Shown in pieces: positions 10,860 to 21,534 of a stretch of 64,000 bases of DNA. The translations under genes were made by a program, and so were the position numbers. Source of the DNA: Portulaca oleracea (lineage: Eukaryota; Streptophyta; Magnoliopsida; Caryophyllales; Portulacaceae); the NCBI GenBank assembly GCA_029582165.1, contig CM055868.1, positions 9,623,501-9,687,500 on the forward strand. Direction: 5' to 3'. The notes under the pieces were generated by a model, which worked only from the letters and a program-made list of their open reading frames with translations, was not told the origin of the DNA and searched no databases. Each line of letters opens with the position of its first letter. Position 1 is the stretch's first letter.

Positions 10860-11201
10860 TTCATTGGTCTAAATACTAGTAGTTTTATTGTAGTAAATTT
10901 CTTTTAACATTTGAGTACACATGTACTAGTGGCACTTGCTAGGTTGAAATTTATAAAGTCATGTGACTTGGTATAAAATCTATATGATTATATATTAAAC
11001 TGTAGAAAAGTTTATATGATTGATTTTTATAACTATAATATTACATATAAATTGTATACAATTATATTTTAATCCATAAATTTTAGATTTACAAAAAAAT
11101 GCGTAAAATATGCATAAAAAATTACATTCATTCTACTAGACATATTTGTAATTAATGACATAACTAATACATTTCAAAATTTTTATAATAAATAATTAAT
11201 A

Positions 11202-11585
11202 TCCTCTCCATTCCATATTATTTGTTATTTACTTAGATGTCACGGTCTTCAATTTTAATCTTTGATTAATAATTTCTTATATAATATTTTTTTAACAATT
11301 GCAATATTGTTTTTAGGATAATATTTTTCGTCACGAATCTAACAGTAATAGTTTTATATAACAATCAATTGTATATATACTATATTGAAAAGCTTGTGGT
11401 GAAAAGTTTTAAAGTTTGACAACCCAATTTCCAGAAGCGACAAATAATATAGAAAGCATGAAATAATATCTATAAAAAGAAATTAGTGTAAAAAATTATT
11501 ATAAATATTAATTTTATTAAAAAAAGTATTTTAAACTAAGACACATACCAATGCTCTATCAAATACTATCGTGGAAGGGAGGGAG
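11202..11585. mobile_element. Stowaway-like MITE (Tc1/mariner)
   Basis: The left end TCCTCTCCATTCCATATTA and the right end GTGGAAGGGAGGGAG form a degenerate copy of the CTCCCTCCGTTCC terminal repeat of Stowaway elements. TA dinucleotides flank both sides (11200-11201, 11586-11587). The interior is AT-rich with no ORF. The neighbouring stretch 10860-11199 is AT-rich intergenic DNA in which I see nothing. Confidence 0.5.
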
Positions 11586-12450
11586 TAAGAGTAAGAGTAT
11601 GTCAAATTCATAGGTAAGGTAAGGTAAATAAATAAATGTAGTTTTTGATCAATTTTAGTTATTTTATAATAGTTTTTTATAATCTTCGATAATTTTGGAT
11701 GAGTTTTAATCAATGTATGTGAATAGTTAATAAAAATTCAATTACTATTGATATATAATTTACTTACCGATTTTTACAACCTACCTTTTACCCATGACTT
11801 TTACAGGCTCTAAGGGGCCATTTGGTATGAGGGAGTAGGGGGTTGGGAATGAGAATAGAGGGATGAGGAATAGAATTACCATGTTTGTTTCATGGTAATT
11901 AAAAAATAGAAGGGAATGGGAATGAGAATAGAAGGGGTCTATTCCCAACAATCTATTACCATGGGGGGTGTGGTAATAGACATTGAAAATTCGTTAGTTA
12001 CTATTAAATACCAAAACTACCCCTATTTAAAAAAAAATAAAAACTCATATTTATTCATTTCTTTTGCTTATATTAAATAAAAATTCACGTTTATTGTCAA
12101 TTTTGCTGGCTATCGTCACCTAAACATAGTATTACTTTTGCTTATAATACCTTATGTTAATTAAATATTATTGTTATTAAGTATCTTTCGGTTGAGATAT
12201 TACTAATGCAGTAGGGTTTACGTCTTTTCCTTCTATTAATTAAATATTTATTATAATCTATTAATTTTATTAAAACAAAACCAAAACAATTCCTAATCTG
12301 CCACGTGTCATCTAATGAATAACAATGAGCAAAAGTCAATTGCAGCTGGTATTTACGCCTTTAATTATAGTTGGAACTCGAAAAGTTAACTCAATCACAA
12401 CAATAACTAGTGATAAAAAAAAAGAAATTACAGCAATTATATCCATAAAA

Positions 12451-12582
12451 GGGTTGTATCCTCATCATTAATAACATTAACTAATACCCATAATCCTATG
12501 CCTCCCGGCCTCCCCATTGAAATTGAAGAGACATACATAATTGAGTATTAGTTAATGTCATTAATAAAGAGGATACAACCCA
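12451..12582. repeat. Short inverted repeat (hairpin)
   Basis: GGGTTGTATCCTCATCATTA at 12451 pairs with TAATAAAGAGGATACAACCC near 12563-12582. The stems are about 40 bp with few mismatches and the loop is about 45-50 nt. No flanking duplication was checked. It could be a tiny MITE or a small-RNA hairpin; no function is evident. Confidence 0.7.
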
Positions 12583-12885
12583 AAACAAATTGAAACTGAA
12601 AAGAACAAGCCAAGGGGGAAAAACGGTTCAGCATTCACTAATAAGAATGACACATATATATATCAATTACAAAGTCAAAAGAGTTCACTGCAATTATGAA
12701 GCATTGCAAAGGTATTAAGAGCCATAGTACTTTAAAATCACTTCAATGCATAATTTCATTTCAATGGCCTTGGTATATTTTCAATAGAAACAAAATTACA
12801 TGAACCTGTGTGCAGTTCTGTAATCATGCATTTTGGGCAACCTTTCCATGGCATTCCAAATACAAGGTAATGCATTCTACTATAT

Positions 12886-13395
12886 ACTATAGAAAACTCT
12901 AAAAACAATTTCTAATTTATACACTCAATTCTAATTTCGATTATTATTTTACAGCCAATACTACCAATTGCAGCTATAAAGTTCTCAATTTGATCTTCTC
13001 ATTCAAATATTGAGGTATAGTATTTTTATCTTTCAATTTTCATTAGAGAATATCTGAAACTTAAAATCCATCATATAACAAAGCAAGATAACAAATATGA
13101 CCAATCAAATAAAGAACTAATAGTAATAGCTTCATATTTACTATAGAAAACTCCATAAATTTACAATAAAGCATTTCTAATTTACACACTCCAATTTCAA
13201 TTATTATTATTGCAATCCATACCACCTTTTACAACTACACAGTTCTCAATTTCTTCTTTCCATTAAAATATTAAGGTATAAAATATTCTTATCTTTCATT
13301 TTTCATCAGAGAACAATTGAAACTTGAAATACCACACAACACAGAATAAGATAACAAATATGACCACTCAAATAAGAAATAATAGCTTCAGATTC
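12886..13395. repeat. Imperfect direct repeat, ~255-bp unit
   Basis: Two diverged copies start at about 12886 and 13141, both with CTATAGAAAACTC and both ending near ATAACAAATATGACCA. A third partial copy follows at about 13400-13450 (CTCAATTTGATCT...TATTGAGGTAT). It lies in non-coding AT-rich DNA of the putative outer element. The remaining DNA between 11814 and 14137 holds no recognisable gene. Confidence 0.65.
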
Positions 13396-14137
13396 ATAAT
13401 AAAAAATAACTCAATTTGATCTACCCATTCAATTATTGAGGTATCACTTACTATTACCAATTGCTAATAACCACGAATAGAAGTAATAGAAAGGTAAATG
13501 TACACATCTCCCATATTAAAATTTTCACTCTAATTACATGACCACGTTTGATTAAAATAACAATAAATAAAGTAATTACGGTAAGGAACAATAAACAAAG
13601 TTAGTAAAACCGGTGATGTTCTTTGGTAAGTTTAGGTCTCGGTTAAGTTGAATTGGTTAGATTAGGAGAGGAAAGGATAAAATAGGAAAAAATAGGATAG
13701 AAAAATATAGGATAAATTTGAGTTAAGTTAATTGTTGAATGAAAATATTTTATTAATAAAATTTGAATATTTTTGGAAAAATAAATGAAAAAAGTTATAA
13801 GTGTTGAAAAAAGTGAATTAATTTGAGACTAAAATAATATTATTTGAATTTTTTTAATTTAAAAAATTATTTTTGATTTAAGTGTTTTATAGGAAGTTGG
13901 GTTAGGTTAGATTAGGTATGAATAAATTAAGTTAAGATCGACCCCAAGTTTTGTTAATATAAAGAAATGGCTCAATTGTATGTTACCTGTTTGACTAGCT
14001 ATGAATAAAAGATCTTCAATAATCATTCAAACCACACTTAACAGAAAAGCAAAAAGAAAAAGAAAACTTTGTCTCTAAAAATAAATACCCATATTTAATA
14101 GCACATACAGTTATATATATATATATATATATATATA

Positions 14138-15108
14138 AATTAGAATCTAATAAAGCAAACTTTGAGGGTCCTTTGAAATAACGAACCAACCTTGCATGTT
14201 AATTTTTTCTAACCTCCGTGAAGTCACAAATGAAAAGCTGACGTGGCGGTGCTTTAGCAAAAAATAAAGATTTTTTTTTTGCTGAGTTGAATTAAATAAA
14301 TCAACTTTTTCTTTTTTTTTTTAAAAATCCACCTCAATTCTCTTTTTTTTTCTTTCTCTCTCTCTCTATCACTGACCCCTCGACCCATCTCCCCACCCTC
14401 TCACTACCGCCACCCTCACCACCGCCGCCACCACCACCACCACCACCACCACCACCATCATCATCATCACCACCATCCTCCATCATCATCATCATCACCA
14501 CCACCACCACCACCATCACCGTGATGATGGTGATGGTGATGGTGATGGTGATGGTGATGATGATGGCGACAACGATGGTGATGGTGATGATGATGATGAT
14601 GGTGGTGGTGGAGGTGGAGGTTGATCATGGTGACGGTGATGGTGGTGGAGGTGGTGGTGGTGATGAGGAGGATGATGATGATGGCGACAACGATGGTGGT
14701 GGTGGTGGTGGTGGTGGCGGCAGTGGTGAGGGTGGCGGTGGTGAGAGGGTGGGGGTTGGGGGGATGGGTCGGGGAGATGGGTGTGGGGGGGGGGGGGCTG
14801 GGGTGATAGAGAGAGAGAGGAGAGAGACTGAGAGAGAGAGAGGAGAGAGATCGAAAGAAAGAAAAAGAGAATTGAGGTGGATTTAAAAAAAAAAAGAAAA
14901 AGTAGATTTATTTAATCCAACTCAGCAAAAAAAAAAAATTCCTTTTTTTTGGCTAAAACACCTCTACGTCAGCTTTCCTGCCTGTGGGACTCGCCGGAGG
15001 TTTATTAGAAAAATTAACATGTTAAGGTGGGTTCGTTGTAAATTAGCTTGCAAGGTTGGTTCGTTATTTCAAAGGACCCTCAAAGGTTGGTTTATTAGAT
15101 TCCAATTT

Positions 15109-15111
<3 letters not shown>
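14138..15111. mobile_element. Fold-back element with long inverted arms
   Basis: Almost the whole element is an inverted repeat. Outer arms share TTTGAGGGTCCTTTGAAATA with its inverse near 15075. Inner arms run through T-rich/A-rich tracts, CT against GA microsatellites, and (CCA)n against (TGG)n to a centre near 14520 (CATCACCGTGATGATGG). The tip TCTAATAAACCAACC...TTGGAATCTAATAA resembles the ends of the element at 61554-63036. Both sides abut (TA)n tracts (14111-14137, 15112-15151), so the target duplication cannot be read. The Gly/Met/Val-rich ORFs in the centre are microsatellite translations, not genes. Confidence 0.75.
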
Positions 15112-15154
<43 letters not shown>

Positions 15155-15265
15155 AATTACTATTGAAAAATATTTATATTTATTTTTCTGAAAAATTATT
15201 TATATTTGTATTTATATTTATATTTATATTTATATTTATATTTATATTTATATTTATATTTATAA
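15112..15265. repeat. AT and TTTATA simple repeats
   Basis: (TA)n at about 15112-15151 is followed by a hexanucleotide (TTTATA)n tract at about 15195-15262. These lie between the fold-back element and the left edge of the Athila element and account for the Ile/Tyr/Phe-rich ORF in this stretch. Confidence 0.9.
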
Positions 15266-15327
15266 AAAGATAAAGTGTGAGAAGATAAGTTGTGATATAA
15301 AAAAAATTAAGGACTATTTTACCGTAA

Positions 15328-16777
15328 TGATAGGCCGCAAGTGCACGGGTGAAATTGTAGCACGAATCAAGGTCGTTCCCACAGGGACTTTTCCTTTCAA
15401 CGCACTGAACTAGCCTCCTAGTTGATTGCTAAGTCGATCCGGTTTTTTGGTTTGAAGCATCTAATTCTAATTCTAATCACAATCTAGGTCTAAACAAACT
15501 AATATTCACAAAGCTTTTCTGATTTAACCAAGGTAAAAGGACGTTCAGGGGATGAAACCTAAGTCAAGTAATGAATCAACGATATGGATTTAAACACTCA
15601 TTTCATTAGTTTGCACAATCAAGGTTCGATAATTGAATAGAATACTTCGCAATGAGATTTTGCCACTAGAGCGAATTGCCAAGACAAACCAATCACCTAC
15701 TTTCGTGGTTATTTTGATTTAATCAAGGTTAAATATCTAATTATCTCAAGAACCCTAATTAAAACTTCTATGTCTAGATAATTTTTAATTAGTTTAACCT
15801 AGGTTTTCGGGATATCAAACTTCTCCTTTCGGTATTTCGTTCAACAACCTAATTACATGCAATTGGTGATCAAACAAAAGCAATAACAATTCAATTCAAA
15901 GGCCAAATAGATTGAAACAAACTAAATTCATGATTATTCAATCCAACAAAGTCAATTCATCAAACAACTTCAAAGGTTCATCCCCCAAACTAAAAAGAAC
16001 TACTCACTAATCATGTTTGAAACTACAAAGCAATTGAAATCTATTCTAGAAAGCATATGAAAATCAATGAGAGAATGAGAAATAAACCAAAGGGAAGAAC
16101 AATCTTGCTAGGAATCAACAATGGAGGACTTTTGCTCCTCCACTTCAAAGTGTATTCAAGATGCTCTTCGATCTTCAATCTTCTCTCAATCTTTAAAATG
16201 ATGGATGAATGAAGGATATGATTAGGGTATGGAATGGAGGATGGTCGAATATGATATCCTTCACAGCCGGAATTCAGCATAATATAGGCAAATAGCATCT
16301 CGAAACCGCCGAAAACGAAAAGACACAAGAGACACGGACCGTGCCAGGGGTGACACGGACCGTGCCTCCAGTGACACGGACCGTGCCTCCAGTGACACGG
16401 ACCGTGCCTCCCTAGGCACTACCCATGTCAGCTCCCTGCACAAATTTCTTCAAGTTCTGGTCATAGGCACTACCCGTGCCTCCTCTGGCACCACCCGTGC
16501 CACTGCAGATTCAGGCCTAGGAGTCCTTTGGGCCATTGTTTGGGCCTTGGGTGATCCAACTTCACACTTCTTGGTCCTTTATGCACACAACTTGGATCTA
16601 CACTTGATTTTTGGCTCGGTTTACATTGATTCTTCACAAATTTTCTACAAAACTCACCAAACTCCAAACCAAGCGTAATATGGGAAATTCGGGCATAAAA
16701 TAATACAATCACATCAAATATTCCCCAAATTCTCATCAAAACAATCAAGTTCTCATATATACAAGAAGCACTTATCA
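15328..16777 (-). repeat. Athila 3' LTR (left copy)
   Basis: A 1450-bp LTR, TG...CA on the plus strand. It contains four 21-bp palindrome units at 16331-16408 and related half-palindromes GGCACTACCCGTGCC and GGCACCACCCGTGCC at about 16466-16502. Compared with the right LTR it has one more array unit and lacks an 11-bp insert near 16205. Confidence 0.9.
16331..16408. repeat. Palindrome array in Athila LTR (GACACGGACCGTGCC units)
   Basis: Four 15-bp units start at 16331, 16352, 16373 and 16394, exactly 21 bp apart, separated by AGGGGT or TCCAGT. Three units occupy the same place in the other LTR (28126, 28147, 28168). Related units occur again inside the element at 20984-21092. Each core CACGG-A-CCGTG is a perfect palindrome around one base. 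Confidence 0.9.
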
Positions 16778-18674
16778 AAATCCCCCATGCTTAGCCCTTG
16801 CTTGTCCCTAAGCAAGTCAAGACTCAAAAGAAAAGGAAAAGAAAGAAAAGAAAACAAAATAAAAGAAACCGGGACAAAAAGACTCAAAGACTCAAATCAA
16901 AGAAAAATTAAAAGACTCAAAAGTAAAATAAAAATAAACACGAAAATATTTATTTAATTACAACTCCTAAAGATGGCATTGATAGAACATTCAATCAACC
17001 CAATCTAATCTATAGTACAGCCCAAGAATGAAGACAAAGCCAATTTACTCGAGTAAATGAAAACAAATTATTCAAGAACGGTACTCATCATTTTCAACCA
17101 ATCACCCTTATTCACCGATGAGAAAAGAATGCACATGTTAAGCATGGAACTAGGTAAGATTTGAGAGCAAACCTCACATGGTAGACACTCCGCTCATGTG
17201 TTTGAATATATAAAGACGTTGTTTCTCTCATTACTCTAACCAAAGCAACAACCGACCACGTACTTGCTAAGAATCTCAACTCTCCACCGCGAAAATATAA
17301 TGCAACAATGACAATCAAGAGGACTTTCAAGGGTTGTAACGGGGATAGGGTTAAAGGGTAAGAAGTGTAAAATATTTGGGATATGTGGAGCTAAAAGCCA
17401 AAGCTTGAAACTAAAACCACACCAATTCAACATACTATCATTCTTACCACTTATAGTCAATCCAAATCAACAAATCAACCCCACAATCAATTGGAAGCTT
17501 GCCTCAAAACAAAAGAAACACAATGCTAAACACTTTATTCTCTTTTTTTTTTTTCATTTTTCCGGAATTTTCTGATTTTTTTTCCTTTTTTTCCACACCT
17601 TTTCTGTTTTTTTTTTCTTTTTTTCTCCTTTTTTTCATTGATTGAAACACTCACACACATATACAACACACTAGGCAAGCTCAAATTAACAACAACCTCA
17701 ATGAACTCAATTGGGGAATCAAACCAATATTTACAACTCAAACCAATCCCCGCCTCAAACCAAACCACAAAAGTAACCACAATCAACCCAACTTCAAACT
17801 CAAAACATTTAAAGCAATGGCTTAAGGATAGGAATTATGTAATCGGCCAGTGGCTTATAATGCGGGTTATCAAGAAAGGAAATGGTCAAGGCAAGAAGGG
17901 GCTAACTACGGATATTATAATATAAACAGGTGGCCAAGGCTTGCGGGTTCATTCCTAATGCCTCTATCATCTTGTCAAAGTACAACGCATGGCAATTTCA
18001 AGGAGATGCAAAGCAAATAAAGGAGGATGCCACAATGGTGAGTCACTCATGGAAATGAGACCAATAAAAATGATTAGTCTTTTCTTTTAGGCTTATGTGG
18101 ACTCACGGGTAACGCTCAACAATCAATACCCAGTTTAAAAAGATATGCATATGCACAATTCTCTCTTAAAATAGTGACAAAGGTAACATGTCTCATTTTC
18201 CTAGCACAATTCTCACAACATTTAGTTTCACAACTCATGTCAATTCACAGAACTTCACAAATGGGCTATACAAGATTAAATCAAGTCAAAAGAAAACTAT
18301 CTCGCCTAATCCTACTCAAAACTTTTCTTTTTTAATTTTTCCAGAGTTTCTAATTTTTTTGAGATTTTTTCAACTTTTTTCAAAAACTTTACAAGACTCA
18401 AAAAGAAAATAAGAAAATAAGGAAATAAAACTGAAACAAACTAAGAAAAAGAAGAAACTAAACTAGAAAAACAAAAATAATCAAACAAAATCCAAATAAA
18501 AAGAACTCAAAACACAGATATACACATAGATGGATAAGAAAACCCCCCCATGCTTGAACCTAGCATTGTCCGCAATGCAAAACATAACACTAGAAACAAG
18601 GGAGGGATGGAGAAGGAAACCACATAGATGAATCAAGGAGGAGGAGGTGGGGATGGACCACAGGTATGGTTTAG
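16778..18674 (-). other. Athila 3' untranslated region
   Basis: About 1.9 kb of non-coding DNA lies between the extra ORF and the 3' LTR, typical of Athila elements. It is rich in A/C on the plus strand and has poly-T/poly-C-rich tracts (17540-17640, 18320-18400). The small ORFs here have low complexity. The polypurine tract is the inverse of AAATCCCCCATGC directly beside the LTR. Confidence 0.7.
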
Positions 18675-19903
18675 CTACCAATCACGCATGGAGCGCATCA
18701 AGGCAAGCATTTCAGCTTGGGTCTGCTCAATTCTACCCTGGGAGTCCCAAAGGGCTTGAAATTCATGCTCACAATAGACTTGGAGGTCGTTAAGCCTCTC
18801 TTCAAAGGTAGGCTCACTAACTCCCTCATCGTTCGGCTCATCATCACTACTTTCACCACCCTCTTCATCCTCGCGGATGACAAGTGGACCCGCAAGAGCA
18901 GGCTGGTTCGGGTTCAAAGGTGGTAGAAAGAGGATGTTAGGTACATGTTGGATGGTCACATTATCATTGGGAAGCCGCATCAATTCATTGTTAGGGTACC
19001 GCCACAAAATAGCAGCCCCGTCCAATGCACACATTTTCATAGAACAAAAAGTCTTGGCATCCAAAGGCAAAGGTCCACCAACCAAATCTCTTTGATGGCG
19101 AACAGGTCCCAACCAAAATGTCTCGCTAACACAGTAAGCAAACCCCCCATAGCAATATCCCCTTTCCCAAGGCTAGCATGTCGTGCTAAATGTAGAGCAA
19201 AAAGGGCAGCGGGATTAACATCAGGTCGACCATAATACATCCCCCACAGCACATAAAATTCAGCCTTAGAAGCAACATTCATGCTATCCCCACGTCCAAA
19301 CATTCCACAGGATAAAATCCGCTGAGTAACCCGAAAAGTCGGATTGCGGATGGCATTGCACTTAGATTTGCGTCGATTATAATCAGTCCTTGTGGTAAGG
19401 AACTGCCAAAAGGTCGTGGGGTACCATACATCATCATCAGGCACCTCTCTCTTCCTACGGTCAGTTATAACAGGAGGTTGAAAAATCTCAGCAAATTCAG
19501 CCAAAGTCAGGGAATGGGTCTCTTCATCAATGTGAAAACTAATCAAACCATCCCTAGTGGCCAAATCTACTTCAAAAGTGCTAAGCACCTCCAAGGTCAG
19601 GTTCCTATAAGTTGGTTCTCTCATTCGAGCAAAGCGTAACATGCCACATCTATTTAACAACCATTCAACATCTGTTAACATGCCAGTCGATTCTAAAAAT
19701 GGTCCATGCATATACCTAGTGGCCACAACTCTACGCTTGCTCAAAGCAAGATAACGATCATACATTTCACCTTCGAGATTAAAGGGATTGTTACCTCGGC
19801 TTTGACGAGAAGAACGCGCGCCTTTATCCCGACCCGTGCCTGCATCAGCTTTCCTCCTCTTTGAAGAGGGTTCCTCTTGAACTTGACCGCGTCCCCTAGC
19901 CAT
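18675..19903 (-). pseudogene. Athila extra ORF (Athila ORF-1 / env-position protein)
   Basis: The frame starting at ATG 19903 encodes a basic N-terminus (MARGRGQVQEEPSSKRRK), then a domain with FLESTGMLTDVEWLLNRCGM, LTLEVLSTFEVD, DDDVWYPTTFWQ and FYVLWGMYYGRPDVNPA. This resembles the ATHILA ORF-1 family protein found downstream of pol in Athila elements. Near 19090 the frame shifts, and the second part (to 18675) carries an acidic stretch and a probable coiled-coil end. No transmembrane segment or signal peptide stands out, so an envelope role is not supported by what I see. The shift marks the copy as defective. Confidence 0.7.
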
Positions 19904-21534
19904 CTTTTTACAAAAACAAAATTTACAACAACATTAGTTATATACAAAAGTGCAAAAGACTCAAAATCGATGGTGAAGTTAGTGTGTACATGCCATCGAA
20001 GACTCAAAAACAAAACAAAGAAACACGAACCAAGACTCCTAAGACAAAGTCTAGCAAAGAGGTAGGCTAAAACAATATTTACAACCCACCAAACTAAACA
20101 AACCAAAATCAAGAGCTACACTACTAGGAACACTACAATGGTGGATGACAAAGTATATACAAATCACCACTGCTCTTAACTACAACTATAACTAAAGCAA
20201 GAACAAAAGTAGCTATGCACAAGGACTAAACTACTACCACCAAAACTCAATGTATATACATCGAACCAAGTAAACACACGAAGTCTTGAGACAAATCACA
20301 CCAAAGGCACAACCAAACCAAACCCAAAGCATAACAATTGGCTCTTCAAACAATTCAACCAAGACAAGAGAAATCAAGGTGGAACAATTGAAACAAATTA
20401 GCAATAGGGTTCGAATTAACCTCAAGAATCGAATAGGGCATCCACCAAATCAAACCAATTAAGCACAAATAAACCCTAAATTCAAACACCAAGACAATGT
20501 ATCTCAAAATTTAGCAAATTAAGCAAGAAAACTAAAAATTAACGAGAATCAAACCTTTTACAAGAGAATGGAGAAGAAAGGAAAAGAGCTTGGAGTGGTA
20601 GGGTTGAGGGTGTAAGAGTGGCGTGTGGTGGGAATGGAGTGTGGCGCTAGGTTGGCTCTATGGTGGCTGTGAAGAGCGGCAGTCGCAGTGTGGCTGGGCG
20701 CACGAGGAGGAGAGAAGGGGCGAGCGCTGGGATGGGGCGAAAGGAGGTTGGGCGAAGCAGCCTCGGCGAGCAAAAGAGAAGAAGAATGGGGGCGAGCAGA
20801 AAAGAGTGTGGCGTGCGAAGAACAATAGGTGAGAGGTGAGTGAGAAGCGTGGCTGTGCTGTGCGAAGAGCTGCGCGAAGGAGAATGGAGAAAAAGAAAGT
20901 CGAGGCGGGGCTGGGGGGCTGTGAAAGGGGACACGGACCGAGACAAGGCAAAGCAGAGCTCTCTTTTTTAGGGTTTTCGATGGAGGCACGGGTAGTGCCA
21001 TATGGGCACGGACCGTGCCCCCACTTACCTGCGAAACATCTGGGGTTCTGGATAGGCGCACGGACCGTGCAGCCTCAGACACGGTTCGTGCCTCCTGCAG
21101 GCGCCAAATAGGCCACGAGTTCGAACCCCCACAACTCCCTCAACTCTCAATCAAAATTTTTTTCTTCTTTTCACTCATTCTTTCTTTTGGATTTCACTCA
21201 TTCATTTTACAATCCATCCTTTTCCACTCAAAATTTTTTTTCTTCACTCATTTATTTTTCAACTCTCTCTTTTTTTTCATCTCTCGTTTTTTTTCTTTTT
21301 TTCTTTTTCTTTGTCTTTTTTTTCAAGAATTTCTTCAATACAAAAACAAAAGAAAAGAAGCCTCTAAAAATCCTAAAAAGTTGAAAAATAAAATTACGAA
21401 AAATCTAAAAATCCTAAAAATAAAAATAAAAAAGTAAAATGAAAGAAAAAATAAAAATAAAAATAAAACATTAAAAACTTGGGTTGCCTCCCAAGAAGCG
21501 CTTGTTTAACGTCCTAAGCTTGACCAAGTACCTC
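19904..21534 (-). other. Athila spacer between integrase and extra ORF, with palindrome cluster
   Basis: A non-coding spacer. At 20984-21092 it holds further CACGG/CCGTG palindromes (GGCACGGGTAGTGCC, GGCACGGACCGTGCC, GCGCACGGACCGTGC, GACACGGTTCGTGCC), plus an orphan half near 20930. The interval 20558-20930 is GC-rich and yields several overlapping low-complexity ORFs on both strands that I do not count as genes. The interval 21140-21480 is T-rich/A-rich. Confidence 0.6.

Noticed and set aside
14334..14886. Met/Val/Gly-rich ORFs on both strands
   Set aside because: They are translations of (CCA)n/(TGG)n and GATGGT microsatellites inside a fold-back element; no codon structure beyond the repeat.
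18675..19903. A true envelope glycoprotein in the Athila element
   Set aside because: No signal peptide or transmembrane segment is visible; it matches the Athila extra ORF family, so an envelope role is not claimed.
20558..21082. Ser/Pro/Leu-rich ORFs in the Athila spacer
   Set aside because: Overlap each other on both strands in a GC-rich low-complexity stretch; no family resemblance.
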